IMG/VR virus record: IMGVR_UViG_3300046675_000249
Coordinates: 1-43,106 of that record
From: a virus
Direction: 5' to 3' (one strand)
DNA length: 43,106 nt
Part shown: in pieces, positions 1 to 6,766 of the stretch
How positions within the stretch are numbered: the first letter of the stretch is position 1
How the letters are laid out: the number at the start of each line of letters is the position of its first letter
The notes under the pieces: generated by a model
Database searches by the model: none
Told to the model about the DNA's origin: nothing
The model's input: only the letters and a program-made list of their open reading frames with translations
Translations under genes and position numbers: made by a program

Positions 1-1706
1 CTTCTGCTGAAGGGGTGCAGGTCGAGAGCGAAAGTCGAACACGCTTGCGATAGATGGGGGAGGTTGTATGACGTCACCCAGGGCGCGAGCCTGGTACGTC
101 TTCAGCGACGCCCTACCGGACGGAGAGATCTTGATGCCGATCATGACGCCTCACGGCACGGCCGTGGCGGTAAGACGCGGACAGATGACAGACGAGCTGA
201 TGGCCGAACTCAACGCGTCCGCGCGGCACCTCATTGACATCGGACTCTGGCAGCCTGGGGAAGAGGGCGAGGAACCGCCGCGAGAGGAGTAACTACATGC
301 CGTCTGCGCGCAGGGCCGGGAGCATCTACAAGCGGTGCGAGTGCCGCGGGGCAGACGGAAAGCTGCTGAGCAAGTCCTGTCCACAGCTCAGCAAGAAGAG
401 TCACGGTTCCCTTTCTCTGCGCCAGGAGTTGCCGCCAGACGCAGACGGAAAACGCAGGACGTTCCGGCGTACCGGATACGGCAGCACGAAGGACGCCTCG
501 GCCGACCTCTCCCGGCTACAGGCGATCCTCGATCTCCCAGGCGACGACGCTGAAGAGCACCGCCGCGTAGGCGATCTCCTCGCAGACGTCATGAGCCGCC
601 GCGCCCCGATCCCCGGTGCGGCCGAGGTGCAGCGTCGGCTCGGCGTCGGCATTCCCCTCGACGGGAAGATGACGGTGGCCGAGTGGCTCGACCGCTGGAT
701 GTCGAACAAGAAGACGCGCCCCACCACGAACAACGGCTATCAGAGCCACATCCGTGTGCACCTCAAGCCAGGCATCGGGCACTACCGCCTCGACCGCCTG
801 ACGGTCGGCCACGTGCAGGACATGTTCAACGGCATCGACGACCGCAACGACGTCGTCCGTGCGGAGAACGCAGAACGCCACGAGCAGGTCGCCCGCTGCA
901 AGCGCGAGAAGCCCGGAGCGCCGAAGGCCTCGGAACGCGAGCAACTCGCCCGCGAGCGCGAGAAGCTGGCCGCCATGCCCCCGTTCCGGCGCATCACGGG
1001 ACCAGCCACCAAGCAGGCCATCAGGCGCACGCTGCGGACCGCGCTCAACAAGGCGATCGGTGAGCAGCTGCTCACGTTCAATCCCGCGTCGCACGTCGAA
1101 CTTGCGCCGGCCGCGCGCCCCAAGGGTCTGCTGTGGACGGACGAGCGGGTGGCCCGCTGGCGCGAGACGGGGGAGAAGCCGAGCCCGGTCATGGTGTGGA
1201 CACCGGCCCAGCTCGGCGAGTTCCTCGACGCGGCCGAGGGTGACCGGCTCTATGCGTTCTTCCACCTGATCGCCCATCACGGCTTGCGCCGGGGCGAGGG
1301 AGTGGGCCAGAGCTGGCAGCATTTCAGCGCCGCCTCGCGCACGATCGAGGTGGCTACCGAGATCGTGGTCGACGGCTGGACGCCGATCGAGACGGTGCCC
1401 AAGACCGACGGTTCGGCGGCCTCGGTCAAGCTCGACATTGGTACGGTCCAGGTCCTCGAGGAACACCGCGCGCGCCAGCTGCTTGAGCGAGACGCCTGGA
1501 ACGCACGGGCCGCCGAGCAGCGGGCAGCGGGCAAGGCAGCCGCGAACTGGGCCGACACAGGGAAGATGTTCACCGACCTCGACGGTTCCTGGCTGCACCC
1601 CGACACCGTCAGCACGGCCTTCCGCCGGCTCGCCGACGGGGCCGGGCTTCCGCCGATCAACCTCCGGGACCTCCGGCATGGTGCCGCCGCGCTCGTGAAG
1701 GCCGGC
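1..1706. repeat. Left copy of 1.7-kb diverged direct repeat (74-aa gene + integrase)
   Basis: This segment aligns without a single gap to the right end of the window at a constant offset of 41,400 bp. The first 120 bases and the last 26 are identical, and so are internal blocks such as 747-873. Between 121 and 300 I count about 43 differences in 180 bases. It therefore represents two related integrase loci, not an assembly overlap. The repeat begins inside a hairpin whose left arm is only visible in the right copy. Confidence 0.95.
68..292 (+). CDS. Small protein encoded directly upstream of integrase A
   Basis: A 74-aa acidic-tailed protein with no family I recognise. The ATG follows a good ribosome site (GGGGGAGG, 4 nt spacing). 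The stop codon lies only four bases before the integrase ATG, so the two genes are almost certainly co-translated. The right-hand copy (41468-41692) has the same length; the first 21 residues are identical and the rest differs at scattered positions, so it is under selection as a protein. Position would fit a recombination directionality factor or integrase partner, but there is no visible helix-turn-helix, and the function is unknown. Confidence 0.8.
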   Translation: MTSPRARAWYVFSDALPDGEILMPIMTPHGTAVAVRRGQMTDELMAELNASARHLIDIGLWQPGEEGEEPPREE

Positions 1707-1955
1707 GGGGGCGAACTGCACGACGCCAAGGTGAAGCTGCGGCACTCGACGATCGTGCTGACCTCAGACACCTACATGGCGCTCTTCGAGGAGTACGAGG
1801 ACGAGCTGACGGAGAAGGCAGCAGCTGCTGTGCCGCGGGCCCGGCGCGGACAGAGCGAGGCCCCGCCCCTGGTCGCTGTACCGGAGGCGGGGCCTGCCGC
1901 GTCGCAGCCAGCGAGCGCGGATGTGGATGGCGACCACGGTACGCGCGAGCACTGA
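297..1955 (+). CDS. int: Tyrosine site-specific integrase A (element A)
   Basis: A 552-aa tyrosine recombinase expected to integrate and excise an element at the neighbouring tRNA-Lys att site. The N-terminal region (about 1-90) is an arm-binding type domain with Cys13, Cys15 and Cys17. The core-binding SAM-like domain starts near residue 124 (MTVAEWLDRW), followed by a charged insertion at about 185-225. The catalytic domain shows Arg331 (GLRRGE), a candidate beta-hairpin Lys369, Arg460 in RDLRHG, His483 (LRHS) and nucleophile Tyr493 (DTYM). The first residue of box II is Arg457 where His is usual, a variant common in Streptomyces integrases. A 55-residue Pro/Ala tail follows. I chose the ATG at 297 over an upstream in-frame ATG because it follows GAGAGGAG and is the start conserved in the second copy. 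A terminator hairpin follows. Confidence 0.93.
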   Translation: MPSARRAGSIYKRCECRGADGKLLSKSCPQLSKKSHGSLSLRQELPPDADGKRRTFRRTGYGSTKDASADLSRLQAILDLPGDDAEEHRRVGDLLADVMSRRAPIPGAAEVQRRLGVGIPLDGKMTVAEWLDRWMSNKKTRPTTNNGYQSHIRVHLKPGIGHYRLDRLTVGHVQDMFNGIDDRNDVVRAENAERHEQVARCKREKPGAPKASEREQLAREREKLAAMPPFRRITGPATKQAIRRTLRTALNKAIGEQLLTFNPASHVELAPAARPKGLLWTDERVARWRETGEKPSPVMVWTPAQLGEFLDAAEGDRLYAFFHLIAHHGLRRGEGVGQSWQHFSAASRTIEVATEIVVDGWTPIETVPKTDGSAASVKLDIGTVQVLEEHRARQLLERDAWNARAAEQRAAGKAAANWADTGKMFTDLDGSWLHPDTVSTAFRRLADGAGLPPINLRDLRHGAAALVKAGGGELHDAKVKLRHSTIVLTSDTYMALFEEYEDELTEKAAAAVPRARRGQSEAPPLVAVPEAGPAASQPASADVDGDHGTREH

Positions 1956-1993
1956 CAACGGACAGGCTGCGGCGTAGAATTGGCGAACAGGCA

Positions 1994-2025
1994 AAGGGCC
2001 TCTGACCTGCGGGTCGGAGGCCCTT
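1994..2025 (+). terminator. Hairpin terminator after integrase A
   Basis: Two 14-nt arms (AAGGGCCTCTGACC and GGTCGGAGGCCCTT) pair with one G-T wobble around a TGCG loop, 38 bases after the integrase stop codon. The right arm ends in TT only, so this is a weakly U-rich terminator of the kind common in actinomycetes. Confidence 0.75.
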
Positions 2026-2026
2026 A

Positions 2027-2050
2027 CTGCTGGCCCCGTGCTGGCCCGAA
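2027..2050 (+). repeat. Left member of flanking att-arm direct repeat
   Basis: A 24-nt block made of two TGCTGGCCC units matches 22 of 24 bases of 2311-2334 on the other side of the tRNA fragment. Each block lies roughly 70-150 bp from the core, as expected of integrase arm-type binding sites. Function is inferred from position only. Confidence 0.55.
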
Positions 2051-2066
2051 GGCCACGCAACGGCGC

Positions 2067-2086
2067 GATACGAGACGATACGAGAC
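2067..2086 (+). repeat. Tandem GATACGAGAC repeat beside att core
   Basis: Two perfect adjacent 10-mers GATACGAGAC. A related GACACGAGAC lies at 2171-2180, and an inverted GTCTCGT lies at 2298-2304 on the other side of the core. These are candidate integrase or excisionase binding sites. Confidence 0.55.
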
Positions 2087-2195
2087 GACGTGAAGCGCTG
2101 GCGATGAACGGACGTTGAACGCCTCTGACCAGCACAGAACGGCATCGCGCGGCGCACGGCGATGTGGCGCGACACGAGACGTGATGGGCGGGCCG

Positions 2196-2243
2196 CAGAC
2201 TTTTAATCCATTGGTTGTGGGTTCGAGTCCCACAGGGTCTACC
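2196..2243 (+). other. Attachment-site core: 3' fragment of tRNA-Lys(UUU)
   Basis: The sequence reads as the 3' part of a tRNA: an anticodon loop CTTTTAA (anticodon TTT), the TCC side of its stem, a variable loop, a T arm with GTGGG/CCCAC around TTCGAGT, then acceptor strand AGGGTCT, discriminator A and CC. No matching 5' acceptor strand (AGACCCT) or D arm is found upstream, and the 5' side of the anticodon stem is mispaired. It is therefore an att remnant, not a functional tRNA. The intact gene should lie to the left, beyond element A. Confidence 0.85.
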
Positions 2244-2247
2244 GAAG

Positions 2248-2281
2248 AGCCCCCAGCTCAGAGCGATCTGAGCTGGGGGCT
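2248..2281 (+). terminator. tRNA-type terminator carried next to att core
   Basis: Perfect 14-bp stem (AGCCCCCAGCTCAG with CTGAGCTGGGGGCT) and a 6-nt loop, starting five bases after the tRNA remnant and followed by a T-rich stretch. A terminator here would end the tRNA transcript after integration, so the element keeps the normal tRNA 3' context. Confidence 0.85.
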
Positions 2282-2310
2282 CACTCGTTTTCGTAGCGTC
2301 TCGTGCCGTC

Positions 2311-2334
2311 CTGCTGGCCCGCTGCTGGCCCGAA
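2311..2334 (+). repeat. Right member of flanking att-arm direct repeat
   Basis: Direct-repeat partner of 2027-2050, differing at two central bases. With its partner and the ACGAGAC motifs it gives the internal att site a full two-arm architecture. The stretch from here to 2482 holds no gene; it contains a short inverted repeat TGCCT-8-AGGCA at 2459-2476 that could be an operator for the next gene. Confidence 0.55.
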
Positions 2335-2482
2335 AGACGGGCGAACATGAGCGAGGGCGGCCACCCCGTGGGTGGCCGCCCCGCCCTGCCTCGGCGTCCT
2401 CTCCGGGGCCTAGGCCCCAGCGCCTCAGCAGGTCTGTGCATCTGCCGTGATCACATAATGCCTCATTTGTTAGGCAGACTTT

Positions 2483-2746
2483 TTGATCTTGGTGGCCGAC
2501 GGTGTCTCAGTGCGAGACCTATCCGACGACGACGATGACCGGCTGACTGCCCGGCGTCGCGTCATCGGCGACCGCATCCGTGAGGAGCGGTTACGGCAGA
2601 ACCAGACTCAAGAGGCGCTCTACCTCGCGGCTGGGATCGCCCGGTACACGCTCCAGCGCGCGGAGGCCGGCGCCGACGTGCAGGTCTCGACGCTGCAACG
2701 CATCGCCGCCGCCCTCGACATTCAGCTCGCCGACCTCGTGCGCTGA
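2483..2746 (+). CDS. XRE-family helix-turn-helix regulator
   Basis: An 87-aa protein (TTG start; GTG starts at 2492 or 2510 are equally possible) with one Cro/CI-type HTH. The motif runs from RVIGDRIREERLRQNQT through the recognition helix near IARYTLQRAEAG and ends in the typical IAAALDIQLADL helix. The N-terminus is an acidic linker (five consecutive Asp). No clear ribosome site precedes any start, so it may be leaderless. It is the first gene of element B and probably a local repressor, unlinked to the main switch at 40 kb. Confidence 0.8.
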   Translation: MILVADGVSVRDLSDDDDDRLTARRRVIGDRIREERLRQNQTQEALYLAAGIARYTLQRAEAGADVQVSTLQRIAAALDIQLADLVR

Positions 2747-2780
2747 GCGGCCGCCCCCGCGGGGGCGCAGAGGCGGCCGC
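2747..2780. terminator. Bidirectional hairpin after XRE gene
   Basis: GCGGCCGC arms enclose a second internal palindrome (CCCCCGCGGGGG). It begins one base after the stop codon of the rightward regulator and faces the leftward small-gene operon. Confidence 0.7.
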
Positions 2781-2786
2781 CGTTCA

Positions 2787-2818
2787 CCCGGTCCCGGCAC
2801 CGCCGCGCCGGGACCGGG
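2787..2818. terminator. Second convergent hairpin
   Basis: Perfect 12-bp stem (CCCGGTCCCGGC / GCCGGGACCGGG) with an 8-nt loop, four bases from the stop codon of the leftward 47-aa gene. Together with the preceding hairpin it insulates convergent transcripts. Confidence 0.75.
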
Positions 2819-2821
2819 GGC

Positions 2822-2965
2822 CTAGAAACTCGTCTTGCTGTACGGGTGGTAGTGCCGCCCGGCGTGCCCCCGCGGGAGGCAGCATCGTCGGCCGCCGCCG
2901 GGGTGCTCCTGCCAGCAGTAGCCGGAGATGGGGCCGCTGTACCGGGGCAGCGTCTTCGTGCTCAC
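2822..2965 (-). CDS. 47-aa Cys/His-rich microprotein
   Basis: A tiny basic protein with a compact putative metal-binding pattern: C at 17, CC at 28-29, then GHAGRHYHPY. The GTG start overlaps the upstream stop as GTGA and is preceded by a GGGGA element, so it is translationally coupled. I recall similar short Cys/His proteins in actinophages and integrated elements, with no assigned function. Likely a zinc-binding adaptor or DNA-binding fragment. Confidence 0.65.
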   Translation of the reverse strand: MSTKTLPRYSGPISGYCWQEHPGGGRRCCLPRGHAGRHYHPYSKTSF

Positions 2966-3192
2966 TCGATTTCCCCTGTCTGTGACGGGCGCCGGGGGCG
3001 CATCGGGCAGCGCGGCCCGCACTCGTACACCTCGACGCTCAGGTCGTGGGCGCCGCTCATGCCCGGTGCCCGGCCGGCGGATCGGGCGCCCCGGCTCATC
3101 AGCGACGTGCCGCACCAGCAGCAGTTCCAGCCGGAGTACTGACCGCGCGTCAGCCGGTCGACGTGCGGCGGCCGCGGCGTCCAGGTCACCAT
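2962..3192 (-). CDS. 76-aa zinc-ribbon-like protein
   Basis: Contains WNCCWCGTSL and a later YECGPRCP, which make two Cys pairs of a probable zinc ribbon, separated by the stretch SAGRAPGMSGAHDLSVEVY. That central pattern recurs in small proteins of streptomycete mobile elements as I remember them. The ATG lies inside the last codons of the upstream gene and the stop overlaps the next start, so the three genes form one tightly packed leftward operon. The function is unknown. Confidence 0.75.
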   Translation of the reverse strand: MVTWTPRPPHVDRLTRGQYSGWNCCWCGTSLMSRGARSAGRAPGMSGAHDLSVEVYECGPRCPMRPRRPSQTGEIE

Positions 3193-3383
3193 CGGTCGGC
3201 GAGCGGGACGAGGCCGCGTTGCTCTCGGCACGGGGCGCACGCCCACACCGGTATCGGGGGCACGCTCTGACGCTCGATCGTGTCGACGACGACCGCCGTC
3301 GAGGACGGGCCCTTGTGGTAGTCGCACCAGCCGGGTGAGTGCGGCCTGGCGTCAACGCTTGTGGCGTGCGTAGGCTCTGCCAT
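3186..3383 (-). CDS. 65-aa small Cys-containing protein, first of mini-operon
   Basis: Shows GWCDYHKGPSSTAVVV and VWACAPCREQRGL, giving one C-x2-H-like and one C-x2-C pair, again suggesting a bound metal. GGAG sits eight bases before the chosen ATG; a longer upstream frame lacks a ribosome site. It leads the leftward operon whose promoter must lie in the gap shared with the rightward 86-aa gene. The function is unknown. Confidence 0.7.
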   Translation of the reverse strand: MAEPTHATSVDARPHSPGWCDYHKGPSSTAVVVDTIERQSVPPIPVWACAPCREQRGLVPLADRW

Positions 3384-3608
3384 GTCGACTCCAACCAGTC
3401 GGCCACCCCCGGGGCCGTTCACGCGGTCGCCGGGCTTTGTCGTGCCTCCCGACGCTAGGAGCGTGGCGTGCAACACAGCCAGCGGTGTGCAGATCTTTGC
3501 AGGATGCTGCTCTCAGCAGAGAGCCTGTCGCGTTCGCGCCCTTGACCGGTACGGCCACCTGCATGACGGTGACGCAAAGGACTGCACATCCCGAGGACGG
3601 AGACCGGC
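3384..3608. promoter_or_regulatory. Divergent promoter region
   Basis: This 225-bp gap separates the leftward Cys-rich operon from the rightward DUF6879 cassette, so it must hold promoters for both. A perfect inverted repeat GCTCTC-AGCA-GAGAGC lies at 3509-3524 and could be an operator. A TTGACC at about 3542 resembles a -35 box, but I see no convincing -10 at the right distance. Confidence 0.45.
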
Positions 3609-3869
3609 ATGCCGCTACGGTTCATCGGAATCGACCCCGAAACGAAGACAGCAGACTCTCCCACCGTCTGGATCGACCAGGACAAACACGAACTCGTCTT
3701 CCAGGGCTGGAAGCCCGGCGCCGAACTCGAAGCGCAGTGCGCAGCATTCGAGGTTCCCGGCCACGCGGTCGGCATCCCGGACGACGAGGCTGTGATCCGT
3801 ATCCCCGCCAGGATGGTGCACATGATCAGGGAGGCGTGCGATGCCGTCGAACGAACCGACGATCGCTGA
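3609..3869 (+). CDS. 86-aa conserved partner of DUF6879 protein
   Basis: A small acidic protein (MPLRFIGIDPETKTADSPTV start; later FQGWKPGAEL, VPGHAVGIPDDEAVIRIPARM). I recognise this type as a recurring gene just upstream of DUF6879 proteins in Streptomyces, but its activity is unknown. CGGAG lies eight bases before the ATG. Its 3' end overlaps the next gene by 29 bp, so the two are co-translated. It is the first gene of a three-gene cassette ending at 5244. Confidence 0.75.
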   Translation: MPLRFIGIDPETKTADSPTVWIDQDKHELVFQGWKPGAELEAQCAAFEVPGHAVGIPDDEAVIRIPARMVHMIREACDAVERTDDR

Positions 3870-4368
3870 ACTCATCCGCGGCTGCTCGCGGTCCGCCGTC
3901 CACCTAGAAATGCGGGATCACTACGAGACCGCAGCGGAAGCCGGTGCCTTCCGCGCCTGGCTGGAAAGCGGGCACCTCGACACCGACCCTGGGTCCCCGG
4001 ACTGGGCGCCCTGGGTCGGCCTCGTCTCGCAGGCCGTTGCACGGGGAGTCTCAGTGCGGCGAGCGCGCATCGTGTCCGAACCGGTCACCGACTACATCCG
4101 CTACGAACACGCCTCAACCATCGTCAACGTGCACGCGGGTGAGGAGGTGCGCTGGCTTCCGCGCCGCCGCGCCTCGGACATCGCGCTGCCCGGCAACGAC
4201 TTCTGGCTGTTCGACAACCAGGTGATCCGGTGGGGCTACTTCTCCGGCGACGGCGCCCTGGCCGGCCACGAAGTCTCCGAGGACCCGGCCGCCGCGAAGC
4301 TGTGCTCCGAGGCGTTCAACGCCGTGTGGAGCCGGGCCATCCCGCACGACCAGTACAAGATCCGCTGA
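3841..4368 (+). CDS. DUF6879-family protein
   Basis: A 175-aa soluble protein with the typical order of this family: a helical N-terminus containing FRAWLESG, then VSVRRARIVSEPVTDYIRYEH, EVRWLPRRRASDIALPGNDFWLFDNQVIRWGYF in segments, and a C-terminal helix. The family is abundant in Streptomyces beside HTH-DUF5753 regulators. These pairs resemble the Scr1/Scr2 and DUF397-type arrangement that has been proposed as toxin-antitoxin-like or as a signalling pair. GGGAGG precedes the ATG. No catalytic motif is visible, so its role is inferred from context only. Confidence 0.8.
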   Translation: MPSNEPTIAELIRGCSRSAVHLEMRDHYETAAEAGAFRAWLESGHLDTDPGSPDWAPWVGLVSQAVARGVSVRRARIVSEPVTDYIRYEHASTIVNVHAGEEVRWLPRRRASDIALPGNDFWLFDNQVIRWGYFSGDGALAGHEVSEDPAAAKLCSEAFNAVWSRAIPHDQYKIR

Positions 4369-4392
4369 GAAGAAAGCACCGGCAGCCAGCAC

Positions 4393-5244
4393 ATGCCCGC
4401 CTCGCCTTCCTCATCCGCACAGGCCGCACGCGAAGCCGTCGCCCACCGCCTGCGCGACCTCCGCAAGGAAGCCGGTCTGACGGTCGTGCAGCTGGCTGCC
4501 GCGTGCCGCTGGCACTACTCCAAGACCTCACGCATCGAGAACGCGCTCACCGGGCCCTCGGCAACCGACATCCGCCGATGGTGCGCCGCCACCCGAGCCG
4601 AGGACCAGGCGCAGGATCTCGTCATCCAGTCCATCAACGCCGAGTCCATGTACCGGCAGTGGCGCGACCAGGTCCGCTCGGGACTCCGGCACATCCAGGA
4701 AAGCCGCGCGAGGAACTTCCGCGAGACCCAGTGCTTCCGCGTCTACTCCTCAAGCCTCGTCCCCGGCCTGCTCCAGACCGAGGGCTACGCGCTCGCCGTC
4801 CTCGGCATGGCGGCCACCATCCACGACCTGCCGGTGGACGACAGCGCCGAGGCCGCGCACGCCAGGATCGAACGCTCGCGCATCGTGCACGAGCAGGGGC
4901 ACCGGTTCGTCGTCGTCGTTGAAGAGTCGGTACTGCACTGTCAGGTGGCCGACCCTGACGCGATGGCCGCTCAGCTCGGATACCTCCTGACGGCCGGCGC
5001 TCTGCCTGCGGTCTCCCTCGGGGTCATCCCGACTGTGACCCGGCGGACGCACTGGCCCGAGGAGACGTTCCACGTGTACGACGACAGGCTCGTCTCCGTC
5101 GAGCTGGTGTCCGCCGAGGTGAACGTGACCCAGCCAGGTGAGATCGCCCAGTATCTGGAGACGTTCGAGCAGCTGCGCAGCATGGCCGTGTACGGGACCC
5201 AGGCGCGCGCGCTGGTCGTCAAGGCCATCGAAGCCCTGCAATGA
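4393..5244 (+). CDS. HTH-DUF5753 (Scr1-type) regulator
   Basis: 283 aa. Residues about 15-70 form an XRE helix-turn-helix (LRDLRKEAGLTVVQLAAACRW and SKTSRIENALTGPS). Residues about 95-280 form the DUF5753 ligand/partner domain, with the hallmarks FRVYSSSLVPGLLQT, a variable middle, HFVV/ESVLHCQV-type strands and a terminal IAQYLETFEQLRSMA helix. It follows the DUF6879 gene after 24 bases and is followed by a strong terminator, closing the cassette. Family members usually act as a DNA-binding partner of the adjacent small protein. Location at the left end of the prophage, outside the late operon, suggests a lysogeny-expressed accessory (moron) cassette. Confidence 0.85.
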   Translation: MPASPSSSAQAAREAVAHRLRDLRKEAGLTVVQLAAACRWHYSKTSRIENALTGPSATDIRRWCAATRAEDQAQDLVIQSINAESMYRQWRDQVRSGLRHIQESRARNFRETQCFRVYSSSLVPGLLQTEGYALAVLGMAATIHDLPVDDSAEAAHARIERSRIVHEQGHRFVVVVEESVLHCQVADPDAMAAQLGYLLTAGALPAVSLGVIPTVTRRTHWPEETFHVYDDRLVSVELVSAEVNVTQPGEIAQYLETFEQLRSMAVYGTQARALVVKAIEALQ

Positions 5245-5260
5245 CCCTGGACGCACGAAA

Positions 5261-5292
5261 GCGGCCCCGCCCTCCGAAGAGGGCGGGGCCGC
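5261..5292. terminator. Strong bidirectional terminator between cassette and late operon
   Basis: Perfect 14-bp stem GCGGCCCCGCCCTC / GAGGGCGGGGCCGC with a CGAA tetraloop. Three A residues precede it, giving a short U run for leftward transcripts. It separates the rightward DUF5753 gene from the end of the leftward virion/lysis operon, whose last stop codon is three bases away. Confidence 0.85.
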
Positions 5293-5294
5293 AG

Positions 5295-5564
5295 TCATCG
5301 TGCGAACAGGGCGACTGCGCCCGTTGCCGCGCCGGCCACACCGGCGAGGACGCCGAGCGTGGGCAACGGCCATCGGGCCTTTTCCAGTGTGCGGATGCGG
5401 GTCTCATGGTCGGCGACGTCCTTGCCGAGATCGTTCATACCCTGCCCGATGCCGTCGAGTTTGGTCTCCACACGGGTCAGGCCATCGCTCAGGGATCTCA
5501 ACTCCTGGTACATCTGCGCCGAACTGATGTAGACGCCCGCCGGGTCCGAGGCGGGGGCGCCCAT
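5295..5564 (-). CDS. Coiled-coil membrane-anchored lysis-cluster protein
   Basis: 89 aa: a helical, heptad-like stretch (about 18-65, QMYQELRSLSDGLTRVETKL onwards) followed by one C-terminal transmembrane segment (about 68-86). This is the layout of XhlA-like proteins found beside phage holins and endolysins. TGATG overlap couples it to the holin gene. It may help the holin or anchor another lysis protein. It is the last gene of the late operon. Confidence 0.7.
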   Translation of the reverse strand: MGAPASDPAGVYISSAQMYQELRSLSDGLTRVETKLDGIGQGMNDLGKDVADHETRIRTLEKARWPLPTLGVLAGVAGAATGAVALFAR

Positions 5565-5818
5565 CAGACGCTGGGCGCCGAGCTGGCGCTGTTGCGCTGG
5601 CCGACGTCGCGGACGAACAGACCCTTCACCAGGGAGACAGCTGCGGCGATGCCGGCCGTTGCTGCTCCCTGCCAGAAGGAGACGTGCAGCATGTCGGCCG
5701 GGCCGCCCGCGATGGCGACGGCGCCGGCCGCGCCGAGGAACGTCCAGATGACGCGTTCGGCGAGGTCGATGGCGTAGGTCTTCGCAGAGATCAGCAGGCC
5801 GGGGATGCCAGTGCTCAT
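5564..5818 (-). CDS. Putative holin
   Basis: 84 aa with two hydrophobic segments (about 22-42 and 45-68) separated by a short GGPADMLH turn, and a charged C-terminus. The size, topology and position directly after the endolysin gene match small actinophage holins, which form the membrane lesions that release or activate the endolysin. An AGAGG element lies nine bases before the ATG. Confidence 0.75.
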   Translation of the reverse strand: MSTGIPGLLISAKTYAIDLAERVIWTFLGAAGAVAIAGGPADMLHVSFWQGAATAGIAAAVSLVKGLFVRDVGQRNSASSAPSV

Positions 5819-5839
5819 GGGGTGGGTCCTCTCGGGAGG

Positions 5840-6754
5840 TCAGTCGGTGACGGTGAAGCCGTGCCGTGCGGCGAGGCGCCTGAGGGACGTCTCACCAGGG
5901 ATGCCGTCGGCGGCGCTGCCGACGTAGCCGCCGCCGGCCGGGGAGCGCTGCCAGCGGGCGTATGCGGTGACGGTGAGGCTGCCGAAGCTGCCGTCGACGT
6001 ACTGGGCGGCGAGGAGCCCCTCGGCGTGCAGCGCCTTCTCGACGAGCAGGACTTCGGCCTTGTGCGTGGTGTGACCCTGCGCGGCGGCCGGGTCGTGCCG
6101 GGCGGCGTAGACGACGTGCCCGAGGCTGACTTTCGGCTTCGCGGCCGGGGTCGTCGCAGGCTGCGCCGGTTTCGTCGCTGCGGGGAACTTGGGCCACGAC
6201 AGCGGGTCGTCGTGACTGTTCTCCGGGGTGCCCTTGTGCGGATACCAGCCCGCCTCCGTCTCCCAGGTGTGCTCGTTGCGGGTGCAGTTCTCCGGCCGCC
6301 CGTTGGGCCAAATGTCGGGGACACCCCAGCTCTTGACCCAGGCGTGCAGTTCGTCCCAGCCCTCGCACGGGGCATCGGCGAGCTGGGCGTACACGGTCTT
6401 CCCGACGCGGCAGTACGGGAAGAACAGGGCCTCGATCTGGATCACGACCGAGCCCGCCCGGTTGGTGCGGGTCCCGCCGGCCAGGTCGACCAGGCTCTTC
6501 GAGCGGGAGTTGGCGGGCACGAACTGCGTGATCCGGCCGGTGAACGGGTCCCAGAGAATATGCGGGGCGACGGCCTTCCCGCCGCCCGCGAAGTAGCTGC
6601 GGAGGTCCTCGTAGGGCACCAGGTCGGCAGGCTTGGCCGCGCTGGCGTTGCGGTCCCACGTGATGTGGGCGATCGCCTTCGCCGGGCCACCGTCCGTCGG
6701 CGCGTGGTCGCCTATGTCCAGCCGGGTCGCGCTCGGCATCCACAGTTCTGTCAC
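5840..6754 (-). CDS. Endolysin (probable amidase with C-terminal peptidoglycan-binding domain)
   Basis: 304 aa, GTG start five bases after GGGAGGG. Longer frames run through an upstream terminator and are rejected. The N-terminal ~190 residues resemble the amidase-like domain of Streptomyces phage endolysins (AIAHITWDR, ILWDPFTGRITQFVP, SVVIQIEALFFP). I cannot place a full zinc ligand set with confidence. A Pro/Ala linker (about 200-220) leads to a peptidoglycan-binding-type domain (about 225-304) with the repeats EVLLVEKALHAEGL and DGSFGSLTVTAYARWQ. It would cleave the host wall at the end of the lytic cycle. The gene sits directly behind a terminator-like hairpin that may attenuate it. Confidence 0.8.
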   Translation of the reverse strand: MTELWMPSATRLDIGDHAPTDGGPAKAIAHITWDRNASAAKPADLVPYEDLRSYFAGGGKAVAPHILWDPFTGRITQFVPANSRSKSLVDLAGGTRTNRAGSVVIQIEALFFPYCRVGKTVYAQLADAPCEGWDELHAWVKSWGVPDIWPNGRPENCTRNEHTWETEAGWYPHKGTPENSHDDPLSWPKFPAATKPAQPATTPAAKPKVSLGHVVYAARHDPAAAQGHTTHKAEVLLVEKALHAEGLLAAQYVDGSFGSLTVTAYARWQRSPAGGGYVGSAADGIPGETSLRRLAARHGFTVTD

Positions 6755-6766
6755 GGTGCCCTCCCA

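Noticed and set aside
234-296. 21-residue N-terminal extension of integrase A from an upstream in-frame ATG
   Set aside because: No ribosome site, it overlaps the 74-aa gene, and the ATG at 297 has GAGAGGAG and is the start shared with the second copy.
1-1706. Terminal redundancy or assembly overlap with the right end of the window
   Set aside because: Parts differ by about a quarter of bases with conserved reading frames, so these are two diverged loci, not one sequence read twice.
2196-2243. Functional tRNA-Lys gene
   Set aside because: The 5' half, including acceptor strand and D arm, is missing and the anticodon stem is mispaired, so it is an att remnant.
3542-3570. Promoter TTGACC with 17-bp spacer before the 86-aa gene
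   Set aside because: The hexamer at the -10 position (GACGGT) does not resemble known actinomycete -10 boxes well enough.
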